NCBI GenBank assembly: GCA_001603685.1 | Contig: LUZO01000231.1 | Coordinates: 1 to 15,341 of the forward strand | Length of the DNA stretch: 15,341 nt | DNA from: Bacteroidales bacterium Bact_23 | Lineage (GTDB): Bacteria; Bacteroidota; Bacteroidia; Bacteroidales; Lentimicrobiaceae | Direction: 5' to 3' | Part shown: positions 7,781 to 15,055 of the stretch, piece after piece | Layout of the letters: every line of letters starts with the position of its first letter | Position numbering within the stretch: the first letter of the stretch is position 1 | The notes under the pieces: model-generated | What the model saw: only the letters and a program-made list of their open reading frames with translations | The model's database searches: none | Told to the model about the DNA's origin: nothing | Program-made: the position numbers and the translations under genes

Positions 7781-9226
7781 ATGATAACACGATCATTAAA
7801 AAGAATCACTTCTGTCTGGATTATCACCGTTTTAGTATTGTTTGTCACCGCCATTATTTTCGGGATAACCATGCGATTCAACCAGGGCAAGGACTTAACC
7901 ATGTCGCCCGTTGGTTTTTATTCATTGATGACAACCCATGGCATTACCATGATTGGCATATGGGCGGCAGCCGGCCTGGTAGCGGTTAACTATCTGCTTG
8001 GTCGCTATGTGAAGGTGTCGGTTTCGTTGAATGTGTTTGCTTTTGTTACTACGGTTATTGGAGTGCTGATGATCTGGGCAACCACTTTTATCGGGAAATA
8101 CCACGCCGGCTGGACTTTCCTCTATCCGCTTCCGCTTCAGGTGGCATGGGCAAAATGGGCAACTCCGGTATTTCTGTTCGGGTTGGGTATTTTGGGTGCC
8201 GGCTGGCTGATCTGGTCGGTGGGAATGCTGCTGCAGATTCTGAGCAAATATTCGCTGAAGCAGGCATTTGCCTGGCAGCACTTCTCAAAAAATCCCGCCG
8301 TTGAAACTCCGCCGCTGGTGCTGATCTCCACCGTTTCACTGATTGGAATCATCGTAAGTCTGCTTACGGCAGTCATTCTGCTGGTACTCTATTTCCTGGA
8401 GTACTTCTCCGGAGGTAATTTTACCAACGATCCGCTGCTGATGAAGAACCTGACCTATTTCTTTGGCCATACCATTGCCAACGAATCGCTTTACCTCGGG
8501 CTGGCGGCTGTTTATGAGCTGATGCCCGAATCGAGCGGCCGCCCGCGTTTTAAAACAACCTGGTATGTGGCCCTGGCGTGGAACTGTACGCTGGTGTTTA
8601 TTCTTACTGCTTTCTTCCACCATCTTTATATGGACTTTGTCCAGCCGGTAGGATTCCAGATGATCGGCCAGCTGGCGTCGTATTTTGCAAGCCTTCCGGC
8701 GGCAGCCGTTACCGCTTTCAGCGTAATCGCCCTGGTTTACAGGGGCCGGATCAGGTGGTCGCTTACCAATACCCTCTTCTTCATTGGCATCATGGGCTGG
8801 CTGATTGGCGGCATCGGCGCCGTAATTGATGCCACCGTTTCGAATAATATGATTCTGCACAACACCCTCTGGGTTCCGGCACATTTCCATACCTACAATG
8901 CCATGGGCAATGTGCTGTTCTGCCTGGCATTTTTCAACTGGGTAGCTCATGAATTTGCGGGTACGCAGGCATCGGTGAAGTCATTCCGCCTCACCACCGT
9001 ACTCCTGCTGATCGGCGGTTTCGGGTTTGTGCTGATGTTCTATCTGGGCGGCGCCTATTCAATGCCGAGGCGTTTTTCGGTATATCCGCAGGAATTCACA
9101 CACGCCGCTATTCTGGCATCTCTGGGAGCCTGGTTTGCAACAGTTTACCTGGTTGCCATTGTGTTGATTTTTGCCAATATCATCAAAAAATGTTTAAAAG
9201 TATTTTCCCCTTCATTTTCTTCCTGA
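7781..9226 (+). CDS. Heme-copper oxidoreductase subunit I lacking the active-site Tyr; candidate CuA-type NO reductase (sNOR/eNOR-like)
   Basis: A 481-residue integral membrane protein with 12 predicted helices. All six superfamily histidines are present: H53 (TTHGITMIGIW) and H370 for the low-spin heme, H368 (VPAHFHTYNAMG) for the high-spin heme, and H230, H280 and H281 (FFHHLYMDF) for CuB. In A- and B-family oxygen reductases, helix VI reads H-P-x-V-Y, and the Tyr four residues after the His is cross-linked to it. Here the sequence is H230-T-I-A-N234-E235, so that Tyr is Asn, followed by Glu. Helix VIII (GQLASYFASLPAAAVTAF) resembles B-family (ba3-like) enzymes more than A-family. No subunit III or fused cytochrome c is present. 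The likely reaction is 2 NO to N2O with electrons from CuA. An oxidase with a displaced Tyr, as in cbb3 enzymes, is the alternative. The SCO gene overlaps its 3' end by 37 nt. Confidence 0.85.
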   Translation: MITRSLKRITSVWIITVLVLFVTAIIFGITMRFNQGKDLTMSPVGFYSLMTTHGITMIGIWAAAGLVAVNYLLGRYVKVSVSLNVFAFVTTVIGVLMIWATTFIGKYHAGWTFLYPLPLQVAWAKWATPVFLFGLGILGAGWLIWSVGMLLQILSKYSLKQAFAWQHFSKNPAVETPPLVLISTVSLIGIIVSLLTAVILLVLYFLEYFSGGNFTNDPLLMKNLTYFFGHTIANESLYLGLAAVYELMPESSGRPRFKTTWYVALAWNCTLVFILTAFFHHLYMDFVQPVGFQMIGQLASYFASLPAAAVTAFSVIALVYRGRIRWSLTNTLFFIGIMGWLIGGIGAVIDATVSNNMILHNTLWVPAHFHTYNAMGNVLFCLAFFNWVAHEFAGTQASVKSFRLTTVLLLIGGFGFVLMFYLGGAYSMPRRFSVYPQEFTHAAILASLGAWFATVYLVAIVLIFANIIKKCLKVFSPSFSS

Positions 9227-9945
9227 TGCTGTCAGGCATTGCCTGGTCAGCGCCCGAAGATTATAACTTCAGTGAGGAGAGCAAGCTCTATACGAAGATT
9301 GCCGACATCAAGCTCAACACCACACGGGGCGAGGTTATGCTGTCGGATCTTTACGTTAAGTCGCCGGTTATCCTCACCCTGATTTTTACCCGCTGTGTCG
9401 GGATATGCAGTCCGTTTCTCAACAGCCTTTCAGAGGATATGGATAATCTGAATGCAAAAGAGAATTACAAGGTGCTGGTTATCAGCTTCGACCCGCTGGA
9501 TGAAGTGAGCGATATGGAACGAATGGCGAAGCGATATGAGCGGGAGGACGACCCGCAATGGGTTTTTGCCGTAACGGACAACATCGCTGAGCTGAATGAA
9601 TCCATCGGATTTTATCCGGTCTGGGACAGCACCCGGCAGCAGTACGACCACGATGCGCTGCTGGTCGGTATCAATGAGAACGGATATATCGTTCGCAAAC
9701 TTACGGGAATACGGGGGCCCGATGCTCTTATGGGCGTCATCCGTGAGATTAATAATGAGTTTGTCCTCTCATACCCGCTTCCACGGGAAAATATGATTTT
9801 TTCCTGTTTCACCTACGACCCCGCCACCGGAAAGAAAAAACCGTCGCTGGGGCTGCTCATTCTGGTGCTTCCGGGCATACTAACCCTGCTGATGATTGCA
9901 TTGCTTTCGCTGAAAAAGCAGCAACAAAGCGTGGGTAACGGATAA
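9190..9945 (+). CDS. SCO1/SenC-family copper chaperone for CuA assembly
   Basis: A 251-residue thioredoxin-fold copper chaperone that in known systems delivers or reduces copper for the CuA centre of subunit II. The N-terminus has a signal-peptide-like stretch (residues 3-21, ending WSA). The copper site is C69-x3-C73 (TRCVGICSPF) with H154 (YDHDALL). A further Cys206 (FSCFTYDPATGKK) precedes a C-terminal TM helix at ~219-241, so the protein is probably anchored at its C-terminus with the domain in the periplasm. The ATG at 9190 overlaps subunit I by 37 nt. The ATG at 9226, which touches the subunit I stop, would destroy the signal peptide and was rejected. Translational coupling with the two upstream genes is likely, and position and family both support maturation of this enzyme. 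Confidence 0.9.
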   Translation: MFKSIFPFIFFLMLSGIAWSAPEDYNFSEESKLYTKIADIKLNTTRGEVMLSDLYVKSPVILTLIFTRCVGICSPFLNSLSEDMDNLNAKENYKVLVISFDPLDEVSDMERMAKRYEREDDPQWVFAVTDNIAELNESIGFYPVWDSTRQQYDHDALLVGINENGYIVRKLTGIRGPDALMGVIREINNEFVLSYPLPRENMIFSCFTYDPATGKKKPSLGLLILVLPGILTLLMIALLSLKKQQQSVGNG

Positions 9946-10023
9946 ATCAGGCCAATGGTATATTCCCTGGAATCTTAACCGTGCCTTATTCGGGCGGTTC
10001 AGGAATTTTTGCCCGGAGATCAG

Positions 10024-10050
10024 TTTGTCTGCCTGTTCTGTGTAACTTTG
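10024..10050 (+). promoter_or_regulatory. Promoter immediately upstream of murB, possibly giving a leaderless mRNA
   Basis: TAACTTTG (10043-10050) is an exact TAnnTTTG box. A TTTG at 10024-10027 could serve as the -33 element, but its spacing of 15 nt is shorter than usual. Only 4 nt separate the -7 box from the murB ATG at 10055, so transcription should begin at or next to the start codon. Confidence 0.5.
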
Positions 10051-10054
10051 CGGC

Positions 10055-11083
10055 ATGACAAACCATCCTGTACCCGAGCTTCTGTATAACTACAGCCTGA
10101 AGCCTTACAACACATTCGGCTTCGATGTCAGGGCGGCTATTTTTACCCGCCTTACCGATGAATCTGCCCTGCCGGGCCTGCTCCGCTTTATCAATACATA
10201 CAACGGCCCCGTGCTTTTCCTTGGCGGAGGCAGTAACCTCCTTTTTACCCGCGATTTTGAAGGGCTGGTGGTTCAGGTGGCGACAAAAGGCATTGAAATC
10301 ATCGAAGAGGACGATGAGTTTGTTTACATACGGGGTATGGCGGGCGAAAACTGGGATGATTTCGTCAGGTTTTGCGTCGGAAGAAATTACGGAGGCGTCG
10401 AAAACCTCAGCCTGATTCCGGGAAATGTGGGCAGCAGCCCCATTCAGAATATCGGTGCATACGGTGTTGAGCTGAAGGACAGCTTCTACATGCTTGACGC
10501 CATCTCGCTGCGTACCGGCGAGTTCCGTGAGTTTACCCTCGATGAGTGCAATTTCGGCTATCGCAACAGCGTGTTCAAAAACGAACTGAAAGGGCAATAC
10601 CTTATATTATCGGTAACCTTCCGCCTGAAAAAGAACCCTGCTCTGAACACCTCCTACGGATCGATTGCTGCAGAGCTGGAAGCCATGGGCGAATCACCAT
10701 CGGTTGACTCCGTTTCACGGGCGGTGTGCAACATCAGGCGCAGCAAACTCCCCGATCCGGCTGAGATTGGAAATGCCGGCAGCTTTTTCAAAAATCCGGT
10801 GGTAGATGAGGCGCATTATGAGAAACTGAAAGGAGAATATCCTTCGATGCCCGCCTATCCGGGATCCGAGGGAGTAAAGCTGGCGGCCGGCTGGCTGATT
10901 GAGCAGTGCGGATGGAAAGGTTACCGCGAAGGGGATGCCGGTGTTCACAGCCGTCAGGCGCTGGTACTGGTGAATTATGGCAATGCAAGCGGTAGCCAGG
11001 TGGTTGATCTTTCGAAGAGAATCATCGCTTCGGTTCAGGAAAAGTTTAAGGTAACCCTGGAGCCGGAGGTGAATATCCTTTAA
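10055..11083 (+). CDS. murB: UDP-N-acetylenolpyruvoylglucosamine reductase (MurB)
   Basis: A 342-residue cytoplasmic flavoenzyme. It reduces UDP-GlcNAc-enolpyruvate to UDP-MurNAc with NADPH, the second committed step of peptidoglycan synthesis. FAD-binding signatures are FLGGGSNLLF (55-64) and IPGNVGSSPIQNIGAYG (121-137). Catalytic residues match the E. coli type I enzyme: R170 (FGYRNSVF), S243 (GNAGSFFKNP) and E337 (LEPEVN). The length equals that of type I MurB. LAAGWLIEQCGWKG and VHSRQALVLVNYG are also typical. The start is the only Met ahead of the conserved YSLKPYNTFG. It is not part of the respiratory operon: the gap is 109 bp and contains its own -7 box. It converges with the glycosyltransferase gene, separated by 64 bp without a clear terminator. 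Confidence 0.97.
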   Translation: MTNHPVPELLYNYSLKPYNTFGFDVRAAIFTRLTDESALPGLLRFINTYNGPVLFLGGGSNLLFTRDFEGLVVQVATKGIEIIEEDDEFVYIRGMAGENWDDFVRFCVGRNYGGVENLSLIPGNVGSSPIQNIGAYGVELKDSFYMLDAISLRTGEFREFTLDECNFGYRNSVFKNELKGQYLILSVTFRLKKNPALNTSYGSIAAELEAMGESPSVDSVSRAVCNIRRSKLPDPAEIGNAGSFFKNPVVDEAHYEKLKGEYPSMPAYPGSEGVKLAAGWLIEQCGWKGYREGDAGVHSRQALVLVNYGNASGSQVVDLSKRIIASVQEKFKVTLEPEVNIL

Positions 11084-11147
11084 TTTCAAGTATTTCAGGA
11101 TTGTACAGTTATTTTGCCAGCCGGGCCAGCCGCGGAGGATGAGTTTT

Positions 11148-12299
11148 TTATTTCTCCGGCCTGTATCCTGCACGCTCGCGCAATACCCGTTCCATGGTGT
11201 TCCACAGTCGTTCCGCCGATTTATCCCAGGTGAAGATTCCGGCGCGCCGGCTTCCCGCATCAATCAGTTTTTCACGGAGCGGCAGGTCGTTAGCCATTTT
11301 GTGCATGGCCGCCGATATCTCTTCAGGTTTGAAGGGATCAATCAGCAGAACCGCATCGCCGCCGATTTCAGGCATAGAGGTTACATTCGAGGTAATTACC
11401 GGGGTGCCGCACCGGAATGCCTCCACAATGGGTATGCCAAAGCCTTCGAAGTAAGAGACATAGGTCAGTGCAACGGCCGATCCCATCACATTGCGCATCT
11501 CCGAAGTTTCAAGCCTTCCCGAAAAGATGACATCATCCTTGAATTGCATGTTTTCAAATACCGCAGCGATGTCGCCGGTCCACCATTTTTTTGCTCCGGC
11601 TATGAGCAGTACGGCATTGTCGTTGCTCTCCTTCCGGTAAAGGTCGAAGGCCCTGAAGAGGTTAACCAGGTTTTTGCGCGGATGCAGCGAGCCGACAAAA
11701 AAGAAGTAGGGGCGGCCACCGGTATATTTTTCTCTTGTCTTTTCTTTAACCGATTCATCCACCGGATGATATGCTTCGTTGGCGCCGTTGAACACCACAT
11801 CAATCTTATCGGGATTGGTGCCGTATTGCCTGTTAATATCCATTTTCGAAAATTCCGATACGGTAGCGATTCTGTCGGCTTTGGCGGCATATTTCCGGAA
11901 ATACCGCCGGTAGTACCACCGCTCGGCGCGGGGCAGGTCGGCGGGGTAGTGCTCAAAGTTCAGATCGTGAAATACGGTTACCGATGGCACCTTTGACCTG
12001 AGCGGAAGGTAGCCGTCGGGTGAGAGGAACAGGTCGGCGCCTATCCTTTTTAAAAGCCTTTTAACGGTAAATTCAAACCAGATGTAGTACAGAACAGGAT
12101 GCCGCGCCTGAGGCCCCGCCACTATGGGAGTGACATTGTCGCTGAAGATAAACTCCTGATGATATGGGCGGTCGAAAATAAAGTAGAACTGGTGCTCAGG
12201 ATGGGCGGTGGTAATCCGCTTCAGGTTTTCATAACTGAACCAGCCTATGCCCTCGAGCCTTCCATGCAGCAGTAATCTGGTATTTACGGCAATTTTCAA
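11148..12299 (-). CDS. GT4-family glycosyltransferase (group 1, mannosyltransferase-like)
   Basis: A 383-residue GT-B retaining glycosyltransferase, probably adding a hexose to a lipid-linked surface polysaccharide repeat. The N-terminus MKIAVNTRLLLHGRLEGIGWFS is the acceptor-domain glycine loop. VTVFHDLNFEHYP has the conserved H111. FFFVGSLHPRKNLVNL (200-215) holds the donor-phosphate R/K pair. The complete E-x7-E motif is E285 to E293 (EGFGIPIVEAFRCGTPVI). This is a canonical active site, unlike the two other glycosyltransferases here. The start follows a minus-strand -7 box at 12374-12381, leaving a leader of about 70 nt. The sugar specificity cannot be read from the sequence. The divergent flippase gene suggests the same polysaccharide pathway. 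Confidence 0.9.
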   Translation of the reverse strand: MKIAVNTRLLLHGRLEGIGWFSYENLKRITTAHPEHQFYFIFDRPYHQEFIFSDNVTPIVAGPQARHPVLYYIWFEFTVKRLLKRIGADLFLSPDGYLPLRSKVPSVTVFHDLNFEHYPADLPRAERWYYRRYFRKYAAKADRIATVSEFSKMDINRQYGTNPDKIDVVFNGANEAYHPVDESVKEKTREKYTGGRPYFFFVGSLHPRKNLVNLFRAFDLYRKESNDNAVLLIAGAKKWWTGDIAAVFENMQFKDDVIFSGRLETSEMRNVMGSAVALTYVSYFEGFGIPIVEAFRCGTPVITSNVTSMPEIGGDAVLLIDPFKPEEISAAMHKMANDLPLREKLIDAGSRRAGIFTWDKSAERLWNTMERVLRERAGYRPEK

Positions 12300-12363
12300 A
12301 TCGGATTTGTGTTAAAGTGGTTTTTTATTATTCCGCCCGCAGTGAATATTGGGAGAATAATAA

Positions 12364-12381
12364 TATTTTTGCGCAAATTTA
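12364..12381. promoter_or_regulatory. Symmetric bidirectional promoter between the glycosyltransferase and flippase genes
   Basis: TATTTTTGCGCAAATTTA contains an exact plus-strand TAnnTTTG (12364-12371) and an exact minus-strand TAnnTTTG (TAAATTTG, 12381 to 12374), separated by CG. The core TTTGCGCAAA is a perfect palindrome. The two -7 boxes face each other, so the transcripts would overlap by a few bases and two polymerases could not bind together. No -33 element at ideal spacing is evident on either side. Confidence 0.6.
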
Positions 12382-12393
12382 ACATTTATTCGA

Positions 12394-12429
12394 TTACCGG
12401 CGGGTGTCCGGCGCAATCCACGCCGGTAA
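12394..12429 (+). repeat. Hairpin in the flippase mRNA leader
   Basis: TTACCGGCG (12394-12402) and CGCCGGTAA (12421-12429) form a perfect 9-bp inverted repeat with an 18-nt loop. It lies between the predicted transcription start (~12376) and the flippase ATG (12462). There is no T-run after it, so it is not a standard terminator. It could be a leader structure or a protein-binding site. Confidence 0.5.
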
Positions 12430-12461
12430 GGTTACAGTCCGCCTGATGATCGGAATCCGGT

Positions 12462-13919
12462 ATGCAGCGTAAATTTATTACCAACCTGGGCTTTCTGTTG
12501 TTCCTTAACCTGCTGGTGAAGCCGTTCTGGATTTTCGGTATCGACAGAACCGTGCAGAATGTGGTTGGCGCTGAGCATTTCGGACTTTATTTTACCATAC
12601 TCAACTTCTCTTTTCTGTTCAGCATCCTTTTCGATTTTGGCATTACCAACTTCAATAACCGGAATATTGCGCAAAATTCGCACCTGCTGAACAAGCACTT
12701 CTCCAGCATCATCATTCTGAAGTTCCTGCTGGCAATCGTTTACTTCATCGTGACCTTTACGGTAGCCATCATCTGGGGATACCGCGGTCATGAGCTGAAG
12801 ATGCTGGGATTGCTCGGGCTCAATCAGTTTCTGATTTCGTTTATCCTCTATCTGAGGTCAAATGTCTCGGCCCTGCTGCTGTTTAAAACCGACAGCATTC
12901 TTTCGGTGCTCGACAGGATTCTGATGATTGCCATCTGCAGCGCACTTCTCTGGGGCGGATTTACCGGCGGAATCTTTAAAATTGAGTGGTTTGTTTATGC
13001 CCAGACAGCTTCATATATCCTCACGGCAATTATTGCAATGCTTGTGGTGATTAAAAAAGCATCATTCAGGCGGCTCAACTGGAATTTCCCCTTTTTTATG
13101 ATGATTATGCGGCAGAGCCTCCCCTTTGCCATTCTTGTACTGCTGATGACCTTCTACAACCGGATTGACTCGGTGATGATTGAGCGTCTGGTGGGCGATG
13201 TGGCGGGAAAGGAGCAGTCGGGCATTTATGCCCATGCCTACCGAATGCTGGATGCCTCGGGCAATATGGCCTATCTTTTCTCGGTTTTGCTGCTGCCTAT
13301 GTTTGCACGGCAGATAAAAACAGGCGAGAAAGTGGAAAATCTGGTGCGCTTGTCGTTTACCCTGCTGTTTGTGGTGTCGGTATCGCTGGCAATCGCCTCC
13401 TGGTTCTACCGTTTCGAAATCATGGATCTGCTGTACGATCATCTGATTGAGGAGTCGGCGGCGGTGTTCGGGGTGCTGATGTTCTGCTTTGTGGCCATCT
13501 CCACCACCTATGTTTTTGGTACGCTGCTTACCGCCAAGGGGAATCTTAAACAACTGAATATTATTGCTGCCGTCGGAATGTTGCTGAACATCACCCTGAA
13601 TGTGATTCTTATCCCCCGCTTGGGAGCGCTGGGTTCGGCCTGGACAAGCCTTACCACACAGGGTATTATGGCAATAGCCCAGATAGTTATGGTAATGATT
13701 TATTTCAGGATAAGATTCAATCCAAAATATGCCGGATCGCTGATTGTTTTTGTTGTGGGGGTAATTCTGATTAACAAGCTGGCAGTCGGTATTCCCATTC
13801 ATTGGTTTAAGTCGTTTATCCTCACTTTTATCCTGTCCGGATTACTGGCAATGATACTCGGATTATTCCCTTTGCGCTATTTTATCGCCCGGGTAGTTTC
13901 CGGAATGAAAAAAGCTTAA
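12462..13919 (+). CDS. Wzx-like polysaccharide flippase (MOP/oligosaccharide flippase superfamily)
   Basis: A 485-residue polytopic inner-membrane protein with roughly 12-14 hydrophobic helices and no soluble domain. It is expected to flip undecaprenyl-linked oligosaccharide units to the periplasm. The N-terminal pattern (a first helix, then FGIDRTVQNVVGAEHFGLYFTILNF) and the later FYNRIDSVMIERL and SGIYAHAYRMLDASGNMAYLF segments are typical of this group. These correspond to the G-x-Y/F region of helix 2 and the charged central cavity. The start is the first Met ahead of the first helix; no Shine-Dalgarno is visible. It is divergent from a glycosyltransferase through a shared promoter and is followed by chain-length genes, the usual Wzx/Wzz company. 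Substrate unknown; a lipid II-type (MurJ) flippase is less likely given length and context. Confidence 0.87.
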   Translation: MQRKFITNLGFLLFLNLLVKPFWIFGIDRTVQNVVGAEHFGLYFTILNFSFLFSILFDFGITNFNNRNIAQNSHLLNKHFSSIIILKFLLAIVYFIVTFTVAIIWGYRGHELKMLGLLGLNQFLISFILYLRSNVSALLLFKTDSILSVLDRILMIAICSALLWGGFTGGIFKIEWFVYAQTASYILTAIIAMLVVIKKASFRRLNWNFPFFMMIMRQSLPFAILVLLMTFYNRIDSVMIERLVGDVAGKEQSGIYAHAYRMLDASGNMAYLFSVLLLPMFARQIKTGEKVENLVRLSFTLLFVVSVSLAIASWFYRFEIMDLLYDHLIEESAAVFGVLMFCFVAISTTYVFGTLLTAKGNLKQLNIIAAVGMLLNITLNVILIPRLGALGSAWTSLTTQGIMAIAQIVMVMIYFRIRFNPKYAGSLIVFVVGVILINKLAVGIPIHWFKSFILTFILSGLLAMILGLFPLRYFIARVVSGMKKA

Positions 13920-13932
13920 TCGGGGTTAATTA

Positions 13933-13961
13933 TTGAGTAATATATTTTTTACATATCTTTG
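13933..13961 (+). promoter_or_regulatory. Promoter of the tandem chain-length genes
   Basis: TTG (13933-13935), an 18-nt spacer and an exact TATCTTTG (13954-13961) form the best-spaced Bacteroidota promoter in the window. The ATG at 13990 follows 28 nt after the -7 box. Confidence 0.65.
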
Positions 13962-13989
13962 ACGCCCCAAAACGAACTAACATTCCACT

Positions 13990-15045
13990 ATGTCGGAGAA
14001 TAAACTATCAGAAATCAGGGATTTTGATTCCACAAGCCTCGGAATGTTCCTTTTCTCCTGGCGTAAGCATCTGATAATAATTACTTTAGTGGCTGCTATT
14101 CTGGCCGCGTTTTTCTCATCCAGTCTGTTTATCACACCACTTTACCGTTCAACAGTAGTGCTGTTTCCTGTTTCCAGTAATTCAGTCTCAAGGGCTTTGT
14201 TAACTGATCAGCCGACTGCAAAAACCGATATTCTCGAATTCGGGGAGGATGAACAGACCGAACAGATGCTTCAAATACTAAGTTCAAGCAATATCAGGGA
14301 TAAAGTGATTCAGAAGTTTGATCTGATGAATCACTACAGGATAAATCCCCGTTCAAAATACAAAAACACAACCCTCTACCGTCAGTACGAAAATAACATC
14401 ACCTTCAGGCGTACTGAGTTTATGGCGGTGAGAATTACAGTACTCGACCGCGATGCGCAGATGGCTGCGGATATTGCCAATTCCATTTCCGAACTGTTGG
14501 ATTCAACAAAGAACGCCATGCAGCGCGAGCGTGCAATGAAAGGTTTTGCCATTGTTGAACAGGAATATTTTAAACTGCGTGATGAAATTGCCGCTATGGA
14601 AGATTCGTTGCGCACAATTCGTGAAATGGGCGTTTATGATTACGAGTCGCAGTCGGAGATGTTCAACAGGCAACTGGCCATTGAGATTGCCCGCGGAAAC
14701 GAACGGGGGATAAAGTCGCTTGAAGAGAAACTGAATGTGCTTGCTCAATATGGCGGCGCTTATGTTTCGTTGCGCGATATGCTGGAGCATGAGAAAAAGC
14801 AGTTGAGCTATCTGAAAGCACGATATGAAGAGGCAAAGGTTGATGCAATGGAGAACCTTCCCCAGAAATTTGTAGTGGAATCAGCTTACAAAGCCGAAAG
14901 AAAATCTTATCCGGTGCGTTGGATAATTGTTCTTGTTTCTGCCATTGCTGCATTTCTGCTATCGGCAATTGTTATCATAACCATTGAAAAATTGCCGGAA
15001 TTCAAAACGCTAAAAAAAACGACATTCAAAAAAAATAAGGTTTAA
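13990..15045 (+). CDS. Wzz/PCP-type polysaccharide chain-length determinant, copy 1
   Basis: A 351-residue inner-membrane protein of the polysaccharide co-polymerase type, which sets glycan chain length or helps export. TM helix at ~28-48, a long periplasmic region rich in helix and coiled-coil (about 165-300, with many Glu/Lys/Arg), then a second TM helix at ~310-332 preceded by SYPVRW. The C-terminal tail is short and basic (KTLKKTTFKKNKV), with no tyrosine-kinase domain, so this is a PCP without fused kinase. The region after TM1 (LYRSTVVLFPVSS, then EQTEQMLQILSSSNIRDKV) is the Wzz domain signature. A partial paralogue follows after a 10-nt gap. It probably acts with the flippase and glycosyltransferases upstream. 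Confidence 0.87.
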   Translation: MSENKLSEIRDFDSTSLGMFLFSWRKHLIIITLVAAILAAFFSSSLFITPLYRSTVVLFPVSSNSVSRALLTDQPTAKTDILEFGEDEQTEQMLQILSSSNIRDKVIQKFDLMNHYRINPRSKYKNTTLYRQYENNITFRRTEFMAVRITVLDRDAQMAADIANSISELLDSTKNAMQRERAMKGFAIVEQEYFKLRDEIAAMEDSLRTIREMGVYDYESQSEMFNRQLAIEIARGNERGIKSLEEKLNVLAQYGGAYVSLRDMLEHEKKQLSYLKARYEEAKVDAMENLPQKFVVESAYKAERKSYPVRWIIVLVSAIAAFLLSAIVIITIEKLPEFKTLKKTTFKKNKV

Positions 15046-15055
15046 CTTTAACATA

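Noticed and set aside
8336..8950. Minus-strand open frame (204 codons) inside subunit I
   Set aside because: Reverse shadow of a 12-helix membrane protein gene with all six conserved His residues.
9226..9228. Alternative ATG of the SCO gene touching the subunit I stop codon
   Set aside because: It would remove most of the signal peptide; ATG 9190 gives a complete one.
9991..10016. CGGGC/GCCCG inverted repeat after the SCO gene as a terminator
   Set aside because: Only 5 bp of stem with a 15-nt loop, and the T-run lies inside the loop rather than after the stem.
11117..11160. CGGAG/CTCCG inverted repeat between murB and the convergent glycosyltransferase as a bidirectional terminator
   Set aside because: A 5-bp stem with a long loop overlapping the coding end; too weak to call.
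11139..11996. Plus-strand open frame (285 codons) opposite the third glycosyltransferase
   Set aside because: The minus strand encodes a canonical GT4 protein with E-x7-E; the opposite frame shows no family features.
13062..13802. Minus-strand open frame (246 codons) inside the flippase gene
   Set aside because: His/Gln-rich low-complexity composition typical of the reverse complement of a membrane protein gene.
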